DNA of 64,000 nt, taken from Ornithinicoccus hortensis (lineage in GTDB: Bacteria; Actinomycetota; Actinomycetes; Actinomycetales; Dermatophilaceae). Positions 15,898-23,531 of the stretch are shown piece by piece. Where the stretch lies: the NCBI RefSeq assembly GCF_006716185.1, contig NZ_VFOP01000001.1, positions 2,728,001 to 2,792,000 of the forward strand, written 5' to 3'. The notes under the pieces are model-generated. The model was not told where the DNA came from, ran no database searches, and worked only from the letters and a program-made list of their open reading frames with translations. Position 1 is the stretch's first letter; each line of letters begins with the position of its first letter. Made by a program: the position numbers and the translations under genes.

Positions 15898-17790
15898 CTA
15901 GTCGCTGGCGAGGTGGCGGGTGACCGAGGTCGCGATCACGTCCGGGGTCAGCCCGACCCGCTCCATGACTTGGCCGCGGGACCCATGGGCGAGGAACTCC
16001 TTGGGGATGCCGTAGCACCAGACCGGTTGCAGCAGGTCGGCCTCGCGCACCGCCTTGCCGATCGCTTCCCCGATCCCACCGTCGACGATGTTGTCCTCCA
16101 CCACGACGACGTGCCGGCTGCGGCGGACCAGGTCGACCAGATCGGCGCTCACCGGGAGCACCCACCGCGGGTCCACCACCTGGACCCCCGCCCCTGCGGA
16201 GGCCAGCTTGTCCCCCACCCCGAGCGCGACCTCGGCCATCGCCCCGACGGAGACGATGAGCACGTCCGGGCTCGGGTGCGACTCCCCGTCGGCATCGAGG
16301 TCGCGGAGCACGTCGACGGTGCCCTGCCTGCGGACCGCCTCGACCGGCTCCGAGACGGTGCCCTTCGGGAAACGCAGCACGGTCGGCCCGTCCTCGACCC
16401 GGACCGCCTCGCGCAGCGCCTGCCGCACCTGCGCGCCGTCGCGTGGGGCGGCCAGGCGCAGCCCCGGCACGATGCCGACCACGCTCATGTCCCACATCCC
16501 GTTGTGGCTGGCGCCGTCGCTGCCGGTCACGCCGGCACGGTCCAGCACGAAGGTCACCCCCTGCCGGTGCATCGCACAGTCCATCAGCAACTGGTCGAAG
16601 GCCCTGTTCAGGAAGGTCGCGTAGACGGCGACCACCGGGTGCAGCCCGGCGAAGGAGAGGCCGGCCGCCATCGTCACGGCGTGCTGCTCGGCGATCCCCA
16701 CGTCGAAGACCCGCTGTGGGTAGCGCTCGGCGAACGGTCGGAGGCCGACCGGGAGCAACATCGAGGCGGTGAGCCCGACGATGTCCTCCCGCTCGTCGGC
16801 AAGGGCCAACAGTTCGTCGCTGAACTCGTCGGTCCAGGCGCGGCCCGAGAGTTCCAGCGGGAGGCCGGTCTCGGGGTTGATCACGCCCACCGCGTGGAAC
16901 CGGTCCGCCTCGTCGGTCGTCGCCGGCTCGTAGCCGTGGCCCTTCTCGGTGAGCACGTGCACCAGGACGACGCCACGGAAGTCCCGGGCCCGGCGGAGCG
17001 CGGTCTCCAGGGCGGGCAGGTCGTGCCCGTCCACCGGACCGAGGTACTTCAGCCCCAGGTCCTCGAACATGCCCTGCGGGCTGACGATGTCCTTCAGGCC
17101 CTTCTTCACCCCGTGCAGCGTCTCGTACATGGGACGGCCCAACACGGGGGTCCGGTAGAGGAGCTGCCGCTTGCCCCAGGTGAGCACGTCCTCGTAGCGC
17201 CGGTCGGCCCGCAGCCGACCCAGGTACTCGGCCATCCCCCCGGTGGTCGGCGCGTACGAGCGCTCGTTGTCGTTGACCACGATGACCAACGGCAGGTCGG
17301 GGCTGGCGGCGATGTTGTTCAGCGCCTCCCACGCCATCCCGCCGGTCAGCGCACCGTCCCCGATCACGGCCACGGTATGCCGGTCGTCCTCACCGCGCAG
17401 CATCCGACCGGTCGCGATCCCGGTGGCCCACGACAGCGAGGTGGAGGCGTGCGAGTTCTCCACCACGTCGTGCTCGGACTCGCCCCGGCTCGGATACCCG
17501 GAGAGGCCGCCCTCCTTGCGCAAGGCGGAGAAGTCGTGGCGGCCGGTCAGCAACTTGTGGACGTAGGACTGGTGCCCCGTGTCGAAGACCACGGTGTCCG
17601 AGGGCGACTCGAAGACCCGGTGGATCGCCATGGTGAGCTCCACGACCCCCAGGTTGGGCCCCAGGTGGCCACCGGTCCGGGACACCGAACTGATCAGGTA
17701 GTCCCTGATCTCGGCCGCAAGGCTCTCGAGCTGGCGGGTCGAGAGGCTCCTGAGGTCCGCCGGTCCGTTGATGCTGTTGAGGAGACCCAC
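15898..17790 (-). CDS. dxs: 1-deoxy-D-xylulose-5-phosphate synthase
   Basis: 630 aa, normal length. It condenses pyruvate and glyceraldehyde-3-phosphate to DXP, the first step of the MEP isoprenoid pathway, with thiamine diphosphate as cofactor. Visible: [31 protein letters not shown] (ThDP-binding), and in the second half the transketolase pyrimidine-binding region with [16 protein letters not shown] (catalytic Glu) and [22 protein letters not shown] chose the GTG giving [17 protein letters not shown], the usual beginning of the family; the open frame extends much further upstream through the LacI gene but without homology. Two lipid-metabolism genes follow at short spacing. Confidence 0.95.
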   Translation of the reverse strand: MGLLNSINGPADLRSLSTRQLESLAAEIRDYLISSVSRTGGHLGPNLGVVELTMAIHRVFESPSDTVVFDTGHQSYVHKLLTGRHDFSALRKEGGLSGYPSRGESEHDVVENSHASTSLSWATGIATGRMLRGEDDRHTVAVIGDGALTGGMAWEALNNIAASPDLPLVIVVNDNERSYAPTTGGMAEYLGRLRADRRYEDVLTWGKRQLLYRTPVLGRPMYETLHGVKKGLKDIVSPQGMFEDLGLKYLGPVDGHDLPALETALRRARDFRGVVLVHVLTEKGHGYEPATTDEADRFHAVGVINPETGLPLELSGRAWTDEFSDELLALADEREDIVGLTASMLLPVGLRPFAERYPQRVFDVGIAEQHAVTMAAGLSFAGLHPVVAVYATFLNRAFDQLLMDCAMHRQGVTFVLDRAGVTGSDGASHNGMWDMSVVGIVPGLRLAAPRDGAQVRQALREAVRVEDGPTVLRFPKGTVSEPVEAVRRQGTVDVLRDLDADGESHPSPDVLIVSVGAMAEVALGVGDKLASAGAGVQVVDPRWVLPVSADLVDLVRRSRHVVVVEDNIVDGGIGEAIGKAVREADLLQPVWCYGIPKEFLAHGSRGQVMERVGLTPDVIATSVTRHLASD

Positions 17791-17849
17791 GAGTGCCGGT
17801 TCCCTTTCTCCGTTGACGTCCGGTCGAGTGTACGGCTCCCCCCTGGGTG

Positions 17850-18869
17850 CTAGGAGCGGGCGCGGGGACCGGTCGAGCCCCGCACCGTCAGCCGGACGGG
17901 CAGTACCACCGGTGCCTGCGCGTGGGGCTTGGCACCGCCGATCATCGCGATCAGGTGCTGTGCCGCGGTCGCGCCCATGGCGCGCAACGGCGAGGCCACC
18001 GTGGTCAGAGTCGGGGTGACCCAGTCGGCGGCCAGGATGTTGTCGAAGCCCACCACGCTGACCTGGTCCGGCACCACGATCCCCCGTTCTCGCAGCCCCT
18101 GCATGAACCCGATGGCCATCTGGTCGTTGTAGGCCAGGACCGCCGAGGTCGGCCGCTCCAGCCAGCGCTGCACAGCGCGGGCACCCCCGGCCACGGTCGG
18201 CACCAGCGGCCCGATCCGGTGGGCGGTGAGCAGCAGTTCCAGCGATGCCTCGCGCACCGCACGCCACCGCATCCCGTCCACCCACGACGCCTCCGGCCCG
18301 GCGAGGTAGGTGATCGTGTGGTGGCCCAGGGACCCCAGGTGCTCCATGGCCCGCCGGACGCCACGGGGGTTGTCGGTCACGACGGACGGGATGCCGGTGA
18401 TGGCCCGGTTGAGCACCACCACGGGGCCGCGCTTGGTCAGCGTCCGCACGGCCGCGTCCGACATCCGGGAGCTCGTCAGGAGCACTCCCTCCACCGAGCC
18501 GGCGACCCGGTCCAGTGCCGCGCGCTCCCGCTCGCCGGACTCGCGGGAGTCGGCCAGGACCAGGGTGTAGCCGGCCTCCGCGGCCGTGGTCTCGGCGCCC
18601 CGGATGACCGGGAAGTTCACCGGGTTCGTGATGTCGGGCACCACCAGGGCGATCATGCCGCTCCGGTGCGTCGACAGGGCCCGCGCGATCGGGTTGGCGC
18701 GGTATCCGATCTCCTCGGCGACGGCCCGGATCTTCTGCGCGGTCGCGGTGCTCACCCGCCCCGGCCGGGCGAACGCCCGCGACACCGTCGAGGGAGCCAC
18801 GCCGGCCCGCCGGGCCACGTCGTAGATCGTCGGCGCCCGGTCCGCGTCGTCCGGTGAGGTGCTACCCAC
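17850..18869 (-). CDS. LacI family transcriptional regulator
   Basis: 339 aa. N-terminal LacI HTH ([20 protein letters not shown], about residues 14-33) with the hinge helix [13 protein letters not shown], then the periplasmic-binding-protein-like sugar-sensor domain ([38 protein letters not shown]). It should repress target promoters until a small molecule, usually a sugar, binds. No sugar operon lies next to it, so the ligand is unknown; dxs follows after 59 bp. GTG start immediately at the predicted transcription start. Confidence 0.9.
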   Translation of the reverse strand: MGSTSPDDADRAPTIYDVARRAGVAPSTVSRAFARPGRVSTATAQKIRAVAEEIGYRANPIARALSTHRSGMIALVVPDITNPVNFPVIRGAETTAAEAGYTLVLADSRESGERERAALDRVAGSVEGVLLTSSRMSDAAVRTLTKRGPVVVLNRAITGIPSVVTDNPRGVRRAMEHLGSLGHHTITYLAGPEASWVDGMRWRAVREASLELLLTAHRIGPLVPTVAGGARAVQRWLERPTSAVLAYNDQMAIGFMQGLRERGIVVPDQVSVVGFDNILAADWVTPTLTTVASPLRAMGATAAQHLIAMIGGAKPHAQAPVVLPVRLTVRGSTGPRARS

Positions 18870-18875
18870 GGCCTC

Positions 18876-18907
18876 ACCGTAGGACCGGCGACACCGGTTG
18901 GCAACCG
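18876..18907 (-). promoter_or_regulatory. Promoter with overlapping LacI-type operator
   Basis: On the minus strand TTGCCA (18904-18899), a 17-base spacer and TACGGT (18881-18876) form a near-ideal promoter whose start point would fall on the GTG at 18869. The perfect 13-bp inverted repeat CGGTTG-G-CAACCG (18895-18907) covers the -35 box. This is the expected layout for autorepression by the LacI protein. Confidence 0.65.
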
Positions 18908-18944
18908 ATTGCAGTGATGGCAGTACCGGCGGGGTGGGCCGGGG

Positions 18945-19334
18945 TCAGCGACGGGCGACCCGGGTGGTACCCCGCACCGCGATGGGGGCCCGCACGCGCA
19001 GCGCCTCCAGCAGCAGCTCGGCGCTGCGCAGGGCCGCACGCAGCCGCAGTCCTTCCTGGGTGAGCGACCCGAGCACGTCGCCCAGCGTCCCCGGCGGTAG
19101 CACCGGGCCCAGGTCGGGGCGCACGTCGCGCCAGGCTCCCCGCATCGCCGCCAGGTCCGCCTCCAGGTGCCGCACCGTGACCCAGGCGAGGGCGACCGGG
19201 TGACGGCGCCAGGCGGCATACGCCCGGTAGTCGGCGGGACACTGGTCCAGCAGCCAGGACACGGCCGCCTGCTCCCACCCGGACACGCCGGCGGGCGGCA
19301 CCCGGTCGGGCCAGCCCGGCGGTCCAGAGTTCAT
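18945..19334 (-). CDS. Uncharacterised actinobacterial protein
   Basis: 129 aa, mostly helical by composition, with no signal peptide or transmembrane segment. Distinct features are GWEQAAVSWLLDQCPADYRA and the segment VALAWVTVRHLEADLAAMRG, then a hydrophobic helix LRLRAALRSAELLLEALRV and a basic tail. I recognise it only as a hypothetical protein type met in other actinobacteria; no function can be assigned. It is transcribed towards the LacI gene and has its own leaderless-type promoter. Confidence 0.7.
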   Translation of the reverse strand: MNSGPPGWPDRVPPAGVSGWEQAAVSWLLDQCPADYRAYAAWRRHPVALAWVTVRHLEADLAAMRGAWRDVRPDLGPVLPPGTLGDVLGSLTQEGLRLRAALRSAELLLEALRVRAPIAVRGTTRVARR

Positions 19335-19341
19335 GCGAACA

Positions 19342-19347
19342 AGTGTA
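19342..19347 (-). promoter_or_regulatory. -10 box, leaderless type
   Basis: TACACT on the minus strand ends seven bases before the ATG at 19334, with no ribosome-binding site between. Confidence 0.5.
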
Positions 19348-19366
19348 CGACCTCTCGGGTGGTGCG

Positions 19367-20122
19367 TCAGTAGTAGACGGCCAGTGCGCCGTTCGGCCCG
19401 TCGATGACCTGCACCGGGGTGTCGAAGACACGGGTCAGGATCTGGCCGTCCATCATCGCCGCGGCCGTGCCGAACTCGACGACCCGGCCGTTCTTGACCG
19501 CACAGATGTGGTCGGCGTAGTGACCGGCGAAGTTGATGTCGTGCAACACGATGATGATGGTCCGGCCGAGCTCGGCCGCGGCCTCCTTCAGGTGCCGCAT
19601 CATGTGCACCGAGTGCTGCATGTCCAGGTTGTTCAGCGGCTCGTCCAGCAACACGTATTCGGTGTCCTGGGCCAGCACCATCGCCACGTAGGCGCGTTGG
19701 CGCTGACCACCGGAGAGCTGGTCCAGGTAGCGACCCTCCAGCTCGGTCAGGTGCAGGAAGTCGATCGCCCGGCTGATGATCTCCTCGTCCGCCCTGGTCA
19801 GCCGCCCCTTGCTATAGGGGAACCGGCCGAAGCCGACCAGCTGGCGCACCGTGAGACGGGTGATGAAGTGGTTCTCCTGGCGCAGGATCGAGATGATCTT
19901 GGCCAGGTCCTTGGAGGCCGTGGTCGACACGTCGTAGCCGGCGACCTCGATGGCCCCGTCGTCCAGTCCGAGGAGTCGCCCGATCATCGTCAGCAGGGTG
20001 GACTTGCCGGCCCCGTTGGGACCCACCAGCGCGGTGATCCCGCCGGCCGGGATCTCCAGGTCCACGGGGCCGATCTGCACCTCGCTGCTGTAGTTCTTCA
20101 GGACGTTGGTCAGCGTGATCAC
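19367..20122 (-). CDS. Iron-siderophore ABC transporter ATP-binding protein
   Basis: 251 aa. Walker A GPNGAGKST, Q-loop in ISILRQENHF, signature LSGGQRQRAYVA, Walker B YVLLDEP and switch HDINFAGHYAD are all present. The closest families in style are CeuD/YclP-type siderophore ATPases. It energises import through the two FecCD permeases encoded just upstream. I chose the GTG that overlaps the permease stop (GTGA), giving translational coupling; the longer in-frame extension has no homology. Last gene of the four-gene operon. Confidence 0.9.
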   Translation of the reverse strand: MITLTNVLKNYSSEVQIGPVDLEIPAGGITALVGPNGAGKSTLLTMIGRLLGLDDGAIEVAGYDVSTTASKDLAKIISILRQENHFITRLTVRQLVGFGRFPYSKGRLTRADEEIISRAIDFLHLTELEGRYLDQLSGGQRQRAYVAMVLAQDTEYVLLDEPLNNLDMQHSVHMMRHLKEAAAELGRTIIIVLHDINFAGHYADHICAVKNGRVVEFGTAAAMMDGQILTRVFDTPVQVIDGPNGALAVYY

Positions 20123-21171
20123 AGCCGGCCCTTCTTCAGGATGACGTAGAGGAACACCGAGCCGCCGACGAGCTCGATGATGATGGACACGACGCCCTCT
20201 GCGTAGAAGACGTTCTTCAGGATGAAGTAGGCCCCCGAGAGCACCACGAAGCCGATCAGGAAGGCGACCGGGAAGACCCGCCGGTGGTCGTAGGTGTCCG
20301 CCAACTGGTAGGCGAGGGTGGCGACCAGGAAGCCGAGGAAGGTCATCGGCCCGACCAGCGCGGTGGAGACCGCCATCAGGATGGAGACCAGGAAGAGCAC
20401 CCGCAGCACCTCGCGCCGGTGGTTCAGTCCCAGGTTGAGGGTGGCGTCCTTGCCCAGGGCGACCACGTTGAGCCGGTGGGAGCCGGCCCACAGCAGCAGG
20501 CCCGCACCCAGGCACAGCGGGATGGCGACCGGGAAGTAGCCGGCGTTGGCGTTGGTGACCGAGCCGAACAGCCGCGCGGTGAGGACGTCGAAGTCGCTGG
20601 GCGTCAGCAACCGCTGCATGAAGCTGGAGATGGAGCCCAGTCCCCCGCCGATGATGATCCCGATCAGCAGCATCACGTGGATGTTGCCGTAGCGGCCCGA
20701 CAGCAGCCAGCCGTAGAGCAGGAGGGACAGCCCCACCATCAACACGACCTGGAGGACGAACTGGCGTGTCCCGGTCAGCGCCACCAGTCCGGCGACCCCG
20801 AGGAAGTACACCGCGGAGGTCTGCACCAGGACGTAGAGCGACTCGAACCCCATGATCGAGGGGGTGATGATCCGGTTGTGGGTGACGGTCTGGAAGCTCA
20901 CCGTGGCGGTGGCCTGGCAGAACGCGACGATGGCCATCACGGTCAGGTCGGTCACCCGCATCTCGGCGATCAACCAGAAGCCTTCGGTCCCGAACGGTTC
21001 GGGGTTCCCCCAGGCCAGGCGGCCGAAGCCGAACCCGACAGCCAGCACCAGCAGGGTCCCGACCACCAGCCGGTAGCGGACCCTGGAGTGCCGGGTTGGC
21101 AGGGCACCCGAGTCCCGCGTCCGGTCCGGAGGGACCCGGGAGGGTATGCGGAGGGTCGTCAGGTCAGACAC
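20119..21171 (-). CDS. FecCD-family iron-siderophore permease
   Basis: 350 aa with about nine to ten hydrophobic segments after a cytosolic N-terminus. Typical FecCD features include FQTVTHNRIITPSIMGFESL and, near the end, VGPMTFLGFLVATLAYQLADTY. It forms the membrane channel with the partner permease encoded before it, with which it overlaps by 8 bp; its stop overlaps the ATPase start. GTG start. YclO/CeuC-like by order and length. Confidence 0.9.
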   Translation of the reverse strand: MSDLTTLRIPSRVPPDRTRDSGALPTRHSRVRYRLVVGTLLVLAVGFGFGRLAWGNPEPFGTEGFWLIAEMRVTDLTVMAIVAFCQATATVSFQTVTHNRIITPSIMGFESLYVLVQTSAVYFLGVAGLVALTGTRQFVLQVVLMVGLSLLLYGWLLSGRYGNIHVMLLIGIIIGGGLGSISSFMQRLLTPSDFDVLTARLFGSVTNANAGYFPVAIPLCLGAGLLLWAGSHRLNVVALGKDATLNLGLNHRREVLRVLFLVSILMAVSTALVGPMTFLGFLVATLAYQLADTYDHRRVFPVAFLIGFVVLSGAYFILKNVFYAEGVVSIIIELVGGSVFLYVILKKGRL

Positions 21172-22150
21172 GGCGCCGCTGCCTCAGCAGGAGGTAGACG
21201 AAGACGACGGCACCGACGATGCCCAGGATCAGCGACACCTGCACCTCGAACGGGCTGATGATGGTCCGGCCGATCAGGTCGCAGACGGTCACGATGGCGA
21301 TGCCGAGCAGGCAGACCCACGGCAGGTTGCTGCGGAGGTCGTCGCCGCGGAACATCGAGACGATGTTGGGCACGATCAGGCCGAGGAAGGGCAGGTTGCC
21401 GACCACCACGGTGACCACGCCCGTCGCGATCGCGATCAGTCCCGTACCGACCAGGATGAGCCGGTTGTAATTGAGCCCGACGTTGGTGGCGATCTCCTCC
21501 CCCAGCCCGGCCACGGTGAACCGGTCGGCCACGACGAAGATCGCGACCCCGACCAGCAGCACGATCCAGAGCACCTCGTACTGCCCACGGATCACCGAGG
21601 TGAAGCTGCCGCCGAACCAGATGCCCAGCTGCTGCAGCATGTCGGTCTTCAGCGCGACGAAGGTGGACAACGACCCCACCACCGCGCCGAGCATGATCCC
21701 GACGATGGGCACGATCAGCGAGCTGCGCAACGAGACCCGACGGAGGAAGGCGAAGAAGACCATGGTACCGATGAAGGCGGCCACCACGGCACCCACCATC
21801 CGGGTGAGGATGCTCGCATCCGGCATCACGATCAGCACCCCGAGCAGACCCAGCCCGGCCCACTCGGTCGTCCCGGTCGTGGTCGGCTCGACGAACCGGT
21901 TCTGCGTCAGCAGCTGCATGACCAGACCGGACATCGCCATCGCGGCACCGGCCAGCACGAGCGCGATCGTCCGGGGGATCCGGCTGATCGCGAACATCTG
22001 CCCGCCGTCTTCCCGGCCGAAGATGTCGTACTCGCCGGTGAGCAGGGACAGCACCAGCAGCGCGAGCACGCCGAGGGCCCCCAGGACCAGGGGAAGGTTG
22101 AACAGCTTCCCCCGGTCCGGGGCCCTGAGCGTGCTCGCGCTAGTGGTCAC
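21164..22150 (-). CDS. FecCD-family iron-siderophore permease
   Basis: 328 aa polytopic protein, partner of the next permease. Conserved FecCD stretches are visible: PRTIALVLAGAAMAMSGLVM, QLLTQNRFVEPTTTGTTEWA and LPFLGLIVPNIVSMFRGDD. It starts with GTG 11 bases after the binding-protein stop and ends inside the next permease gene (8-bp overlap). It resembles the YclN/CeuB position in catecholate-siderophore importers. Confidence 0.9.
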   Translation of the reverse strand: MTTSASTLRAPDRGKLFNLPLVLGALGVLALLVLSLLTGEYDIFGREDGGQMFAISRIPRTIALVLAGAAMAMSGLVMQLLTQNRFVEPTTTGTTEWAGLGLLGVLIVMPDASILTRMVGAVVAAFIGTMVFFAFLRRVSLRSSLIVPIVGIMLGAVVGSLSTFVALKTDMLQQLGIWFGGSFTSVIRGQYEVLWIVLLVGVAIFVVADRFTVAGLGEEIATNVGLNYNRLILVGTGLIAIATGVVTVVVGNLPFLGLIVPNIVSMFRGDDLRSNLPWVCLLGIAIVTVCDLIGRTIISPFEVQVSLILGIVGAVVFVYLLLRQRRRV

Positions 22151-22161
22151 CGGGTCGACGG

Positions 22162-23244
22162 TCAGTTCTTCGCCTCGAGCGCGTCCGCCAGGGTGTTGAA
22201 GAACTCCGTGTAGGTCTGGATGCCCTCGTTGGTGTAGGTGTCGGCCGGCATGTAGACGAGGTTGCCCTCCTGGATCGCCGTGACGTTCTGCAGGGCCTCG
22301 GAGTCCTCCAGCACCTCCGCCGCCGGGGAGTAGTTCGGGTCGTCCGCGGCGACCGCTGCGTCACGGTCCATCACCAGGATCCAGTCCGGGTTGGACTCGG
22401 CGATGGCCTCGACCGAGATGTCGTCGCCCTGGTGGTCCTCGCTGCCCTCCACCTCCAGCGCCGGGGTCAGCCCGAAGATGTCGAAGGCGGGGCCGAGCGT
22501 GCGTCCTACCCCGGGGGCGACGTAGCCGATCTCACCGCCGGAGGTGATCAGCGCCATGACGGTGTCACCGTCCTGGTAGGCGGCGTTCACCCGCTCGATG
22601 GAGGCGTCGAAGTCACCGATCAGCTGCTCGGCCTCGGCCTGCTTGCCGAAGACCTCGCCCAGCACCGAGATCTGCCGGCGCAGCTCCTCGTCGAACGGCT
22701 CGCCCTCACGCGGGTCGAGCTCGAGCACCACGGCGTCGGGGGCGTACTTGGCCAGGTCGTCGTGGTACTGGGCGAAGCGCTGCCCGTTCACGATCAGGTC
22801 CGGCTTGGCGCTGACGACCGCCTCGAGGTTGGGCTCCCGGTGGTTGCCGAGGTCGACGATGGAGTCGTCCGAGGCGTAGGAGATCGTGTCGGGCATCAGG
22901 GACACCGCCGCGGCGCTGAGCTCGACGTCCCAGTCGGCCAGCGTCTCGAAGGTGCGGTTGTCGGTCGCCACCACCGACTCCAGCGGCAGGCTGATCGTCT
23001 GCGGGCCATTGTTGTCCTCGACGGTGACCTCCGACGGCTGCGCTTCGCCGTCCCCTTCGGCGCTACCGGTCTCCTCGGCGCCGTCTGAGCCCTCGGCGCT
23101 GTCGGAGCCCTCGGAGCCCTCGGCGGCGGCTTGCGAGCCGTTGTCGTCCCCGGAGTCGCCATCGGACTCACCGCCGCAGGCGGCCAGGGCCAGGGACAGG
23201 ATGCCGGCGCCGGCGGCCAGGCGGAAAAGACGTGACGTGTGCAT
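22162..23244 (-). CDS. Iron-siderophore ABC transporter substrate-binding lipoprotein
   Basis: 360 aa. Lipoprotein signal peptide with lipobox LALAAC and lipidated Cys23, then a strikingly acidic Gly/Ser/Asp/Glu linker of about 50 residues, then the type III binding-protein fold (PLESVVATDNRTFETLADW, AKPDLIVNGQRFAQYHDDLA, WILVMDRDAAV). It captures the ferric chelate outside the membrane for the FecCD permeases. YclQ/CeuE-like in domain start and gene order. ATG start with AAGGA seven bases upstream. First gene of the operon and downstream of an iron box. Confidence 0.9.
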   Translation of the reverse strand: MHTSRLFRLAAGAGILSLALAACGGESDGDSGDDNGSQAAAEGSEGSDSAEGSDGAEETGSAEGDGEAQPSEVTVEDNNGPQTISLPLESVVATDNRTFETLADWDVELSAAAVSLMPDTISYASDDSIVDLGNHREPNLEAVVSAKPDLIVNGQRFAQYHDDLAKYAPDAVVLELDPREGEPFDEELRRQISVLGEVFGKQAEAEQLIGDFDASIERVNAAYQDGDTVMALITSGGEIGYVAPGVGRTLGPAFDIFGLTPALEVEGSEDHQGDDISVEAIAESNPDWILVMDRDAAVAADDPNYSPAAEVLEDSEALQNVTAIQEGNLVYMPADTYTNEGIQTYTEFFNTLADALEAKN

Positions 23245-23351
23245 GCAGATCCTTCGTGACTCGTGACCCGTGCAGACGGGCCCTAGGGTTGCGGGCAACA
23301 AGAGGGCCGGCGAACCCGCCAAACATCCTGCGAAGCAGCGGAGTAACCGAC

Positions 23352-23370
23352 ACAGGCAAGCCTAACCTAA
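23352..23370 (-). promoter_or_regulatory. IdeR/DtxR-type iron box
   Basis: The minus strand reads TTAGGTTAGGCTTGCCTGT. Its left half matches the DtxR/IdeR consensus TTAGGTTAGSCTAACCTAA perfectly and the right half partly (five of nine by hand). It lies 108 bp before the binding-protein start and overlaps a candidate -35 (TTAGGT), consistent with iron-dependent repression of the importer. Confidence 0.75.
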
Positions 23371-23531
23371 CACCGATGGGTAGCTCGACCCACCCCCGCA
23401 TGGCGTCGGTCACACCAGCCCGGTCACCGCCGCCGGGCCGCCGCACGGGCTCGATAGGATCGGAGGCGCTCCACCGCCAGCCGTTCGACAGAGGCAGCCC
23501 GATCGCCGGTACCCCGCTCAGGTCGCGGTCC

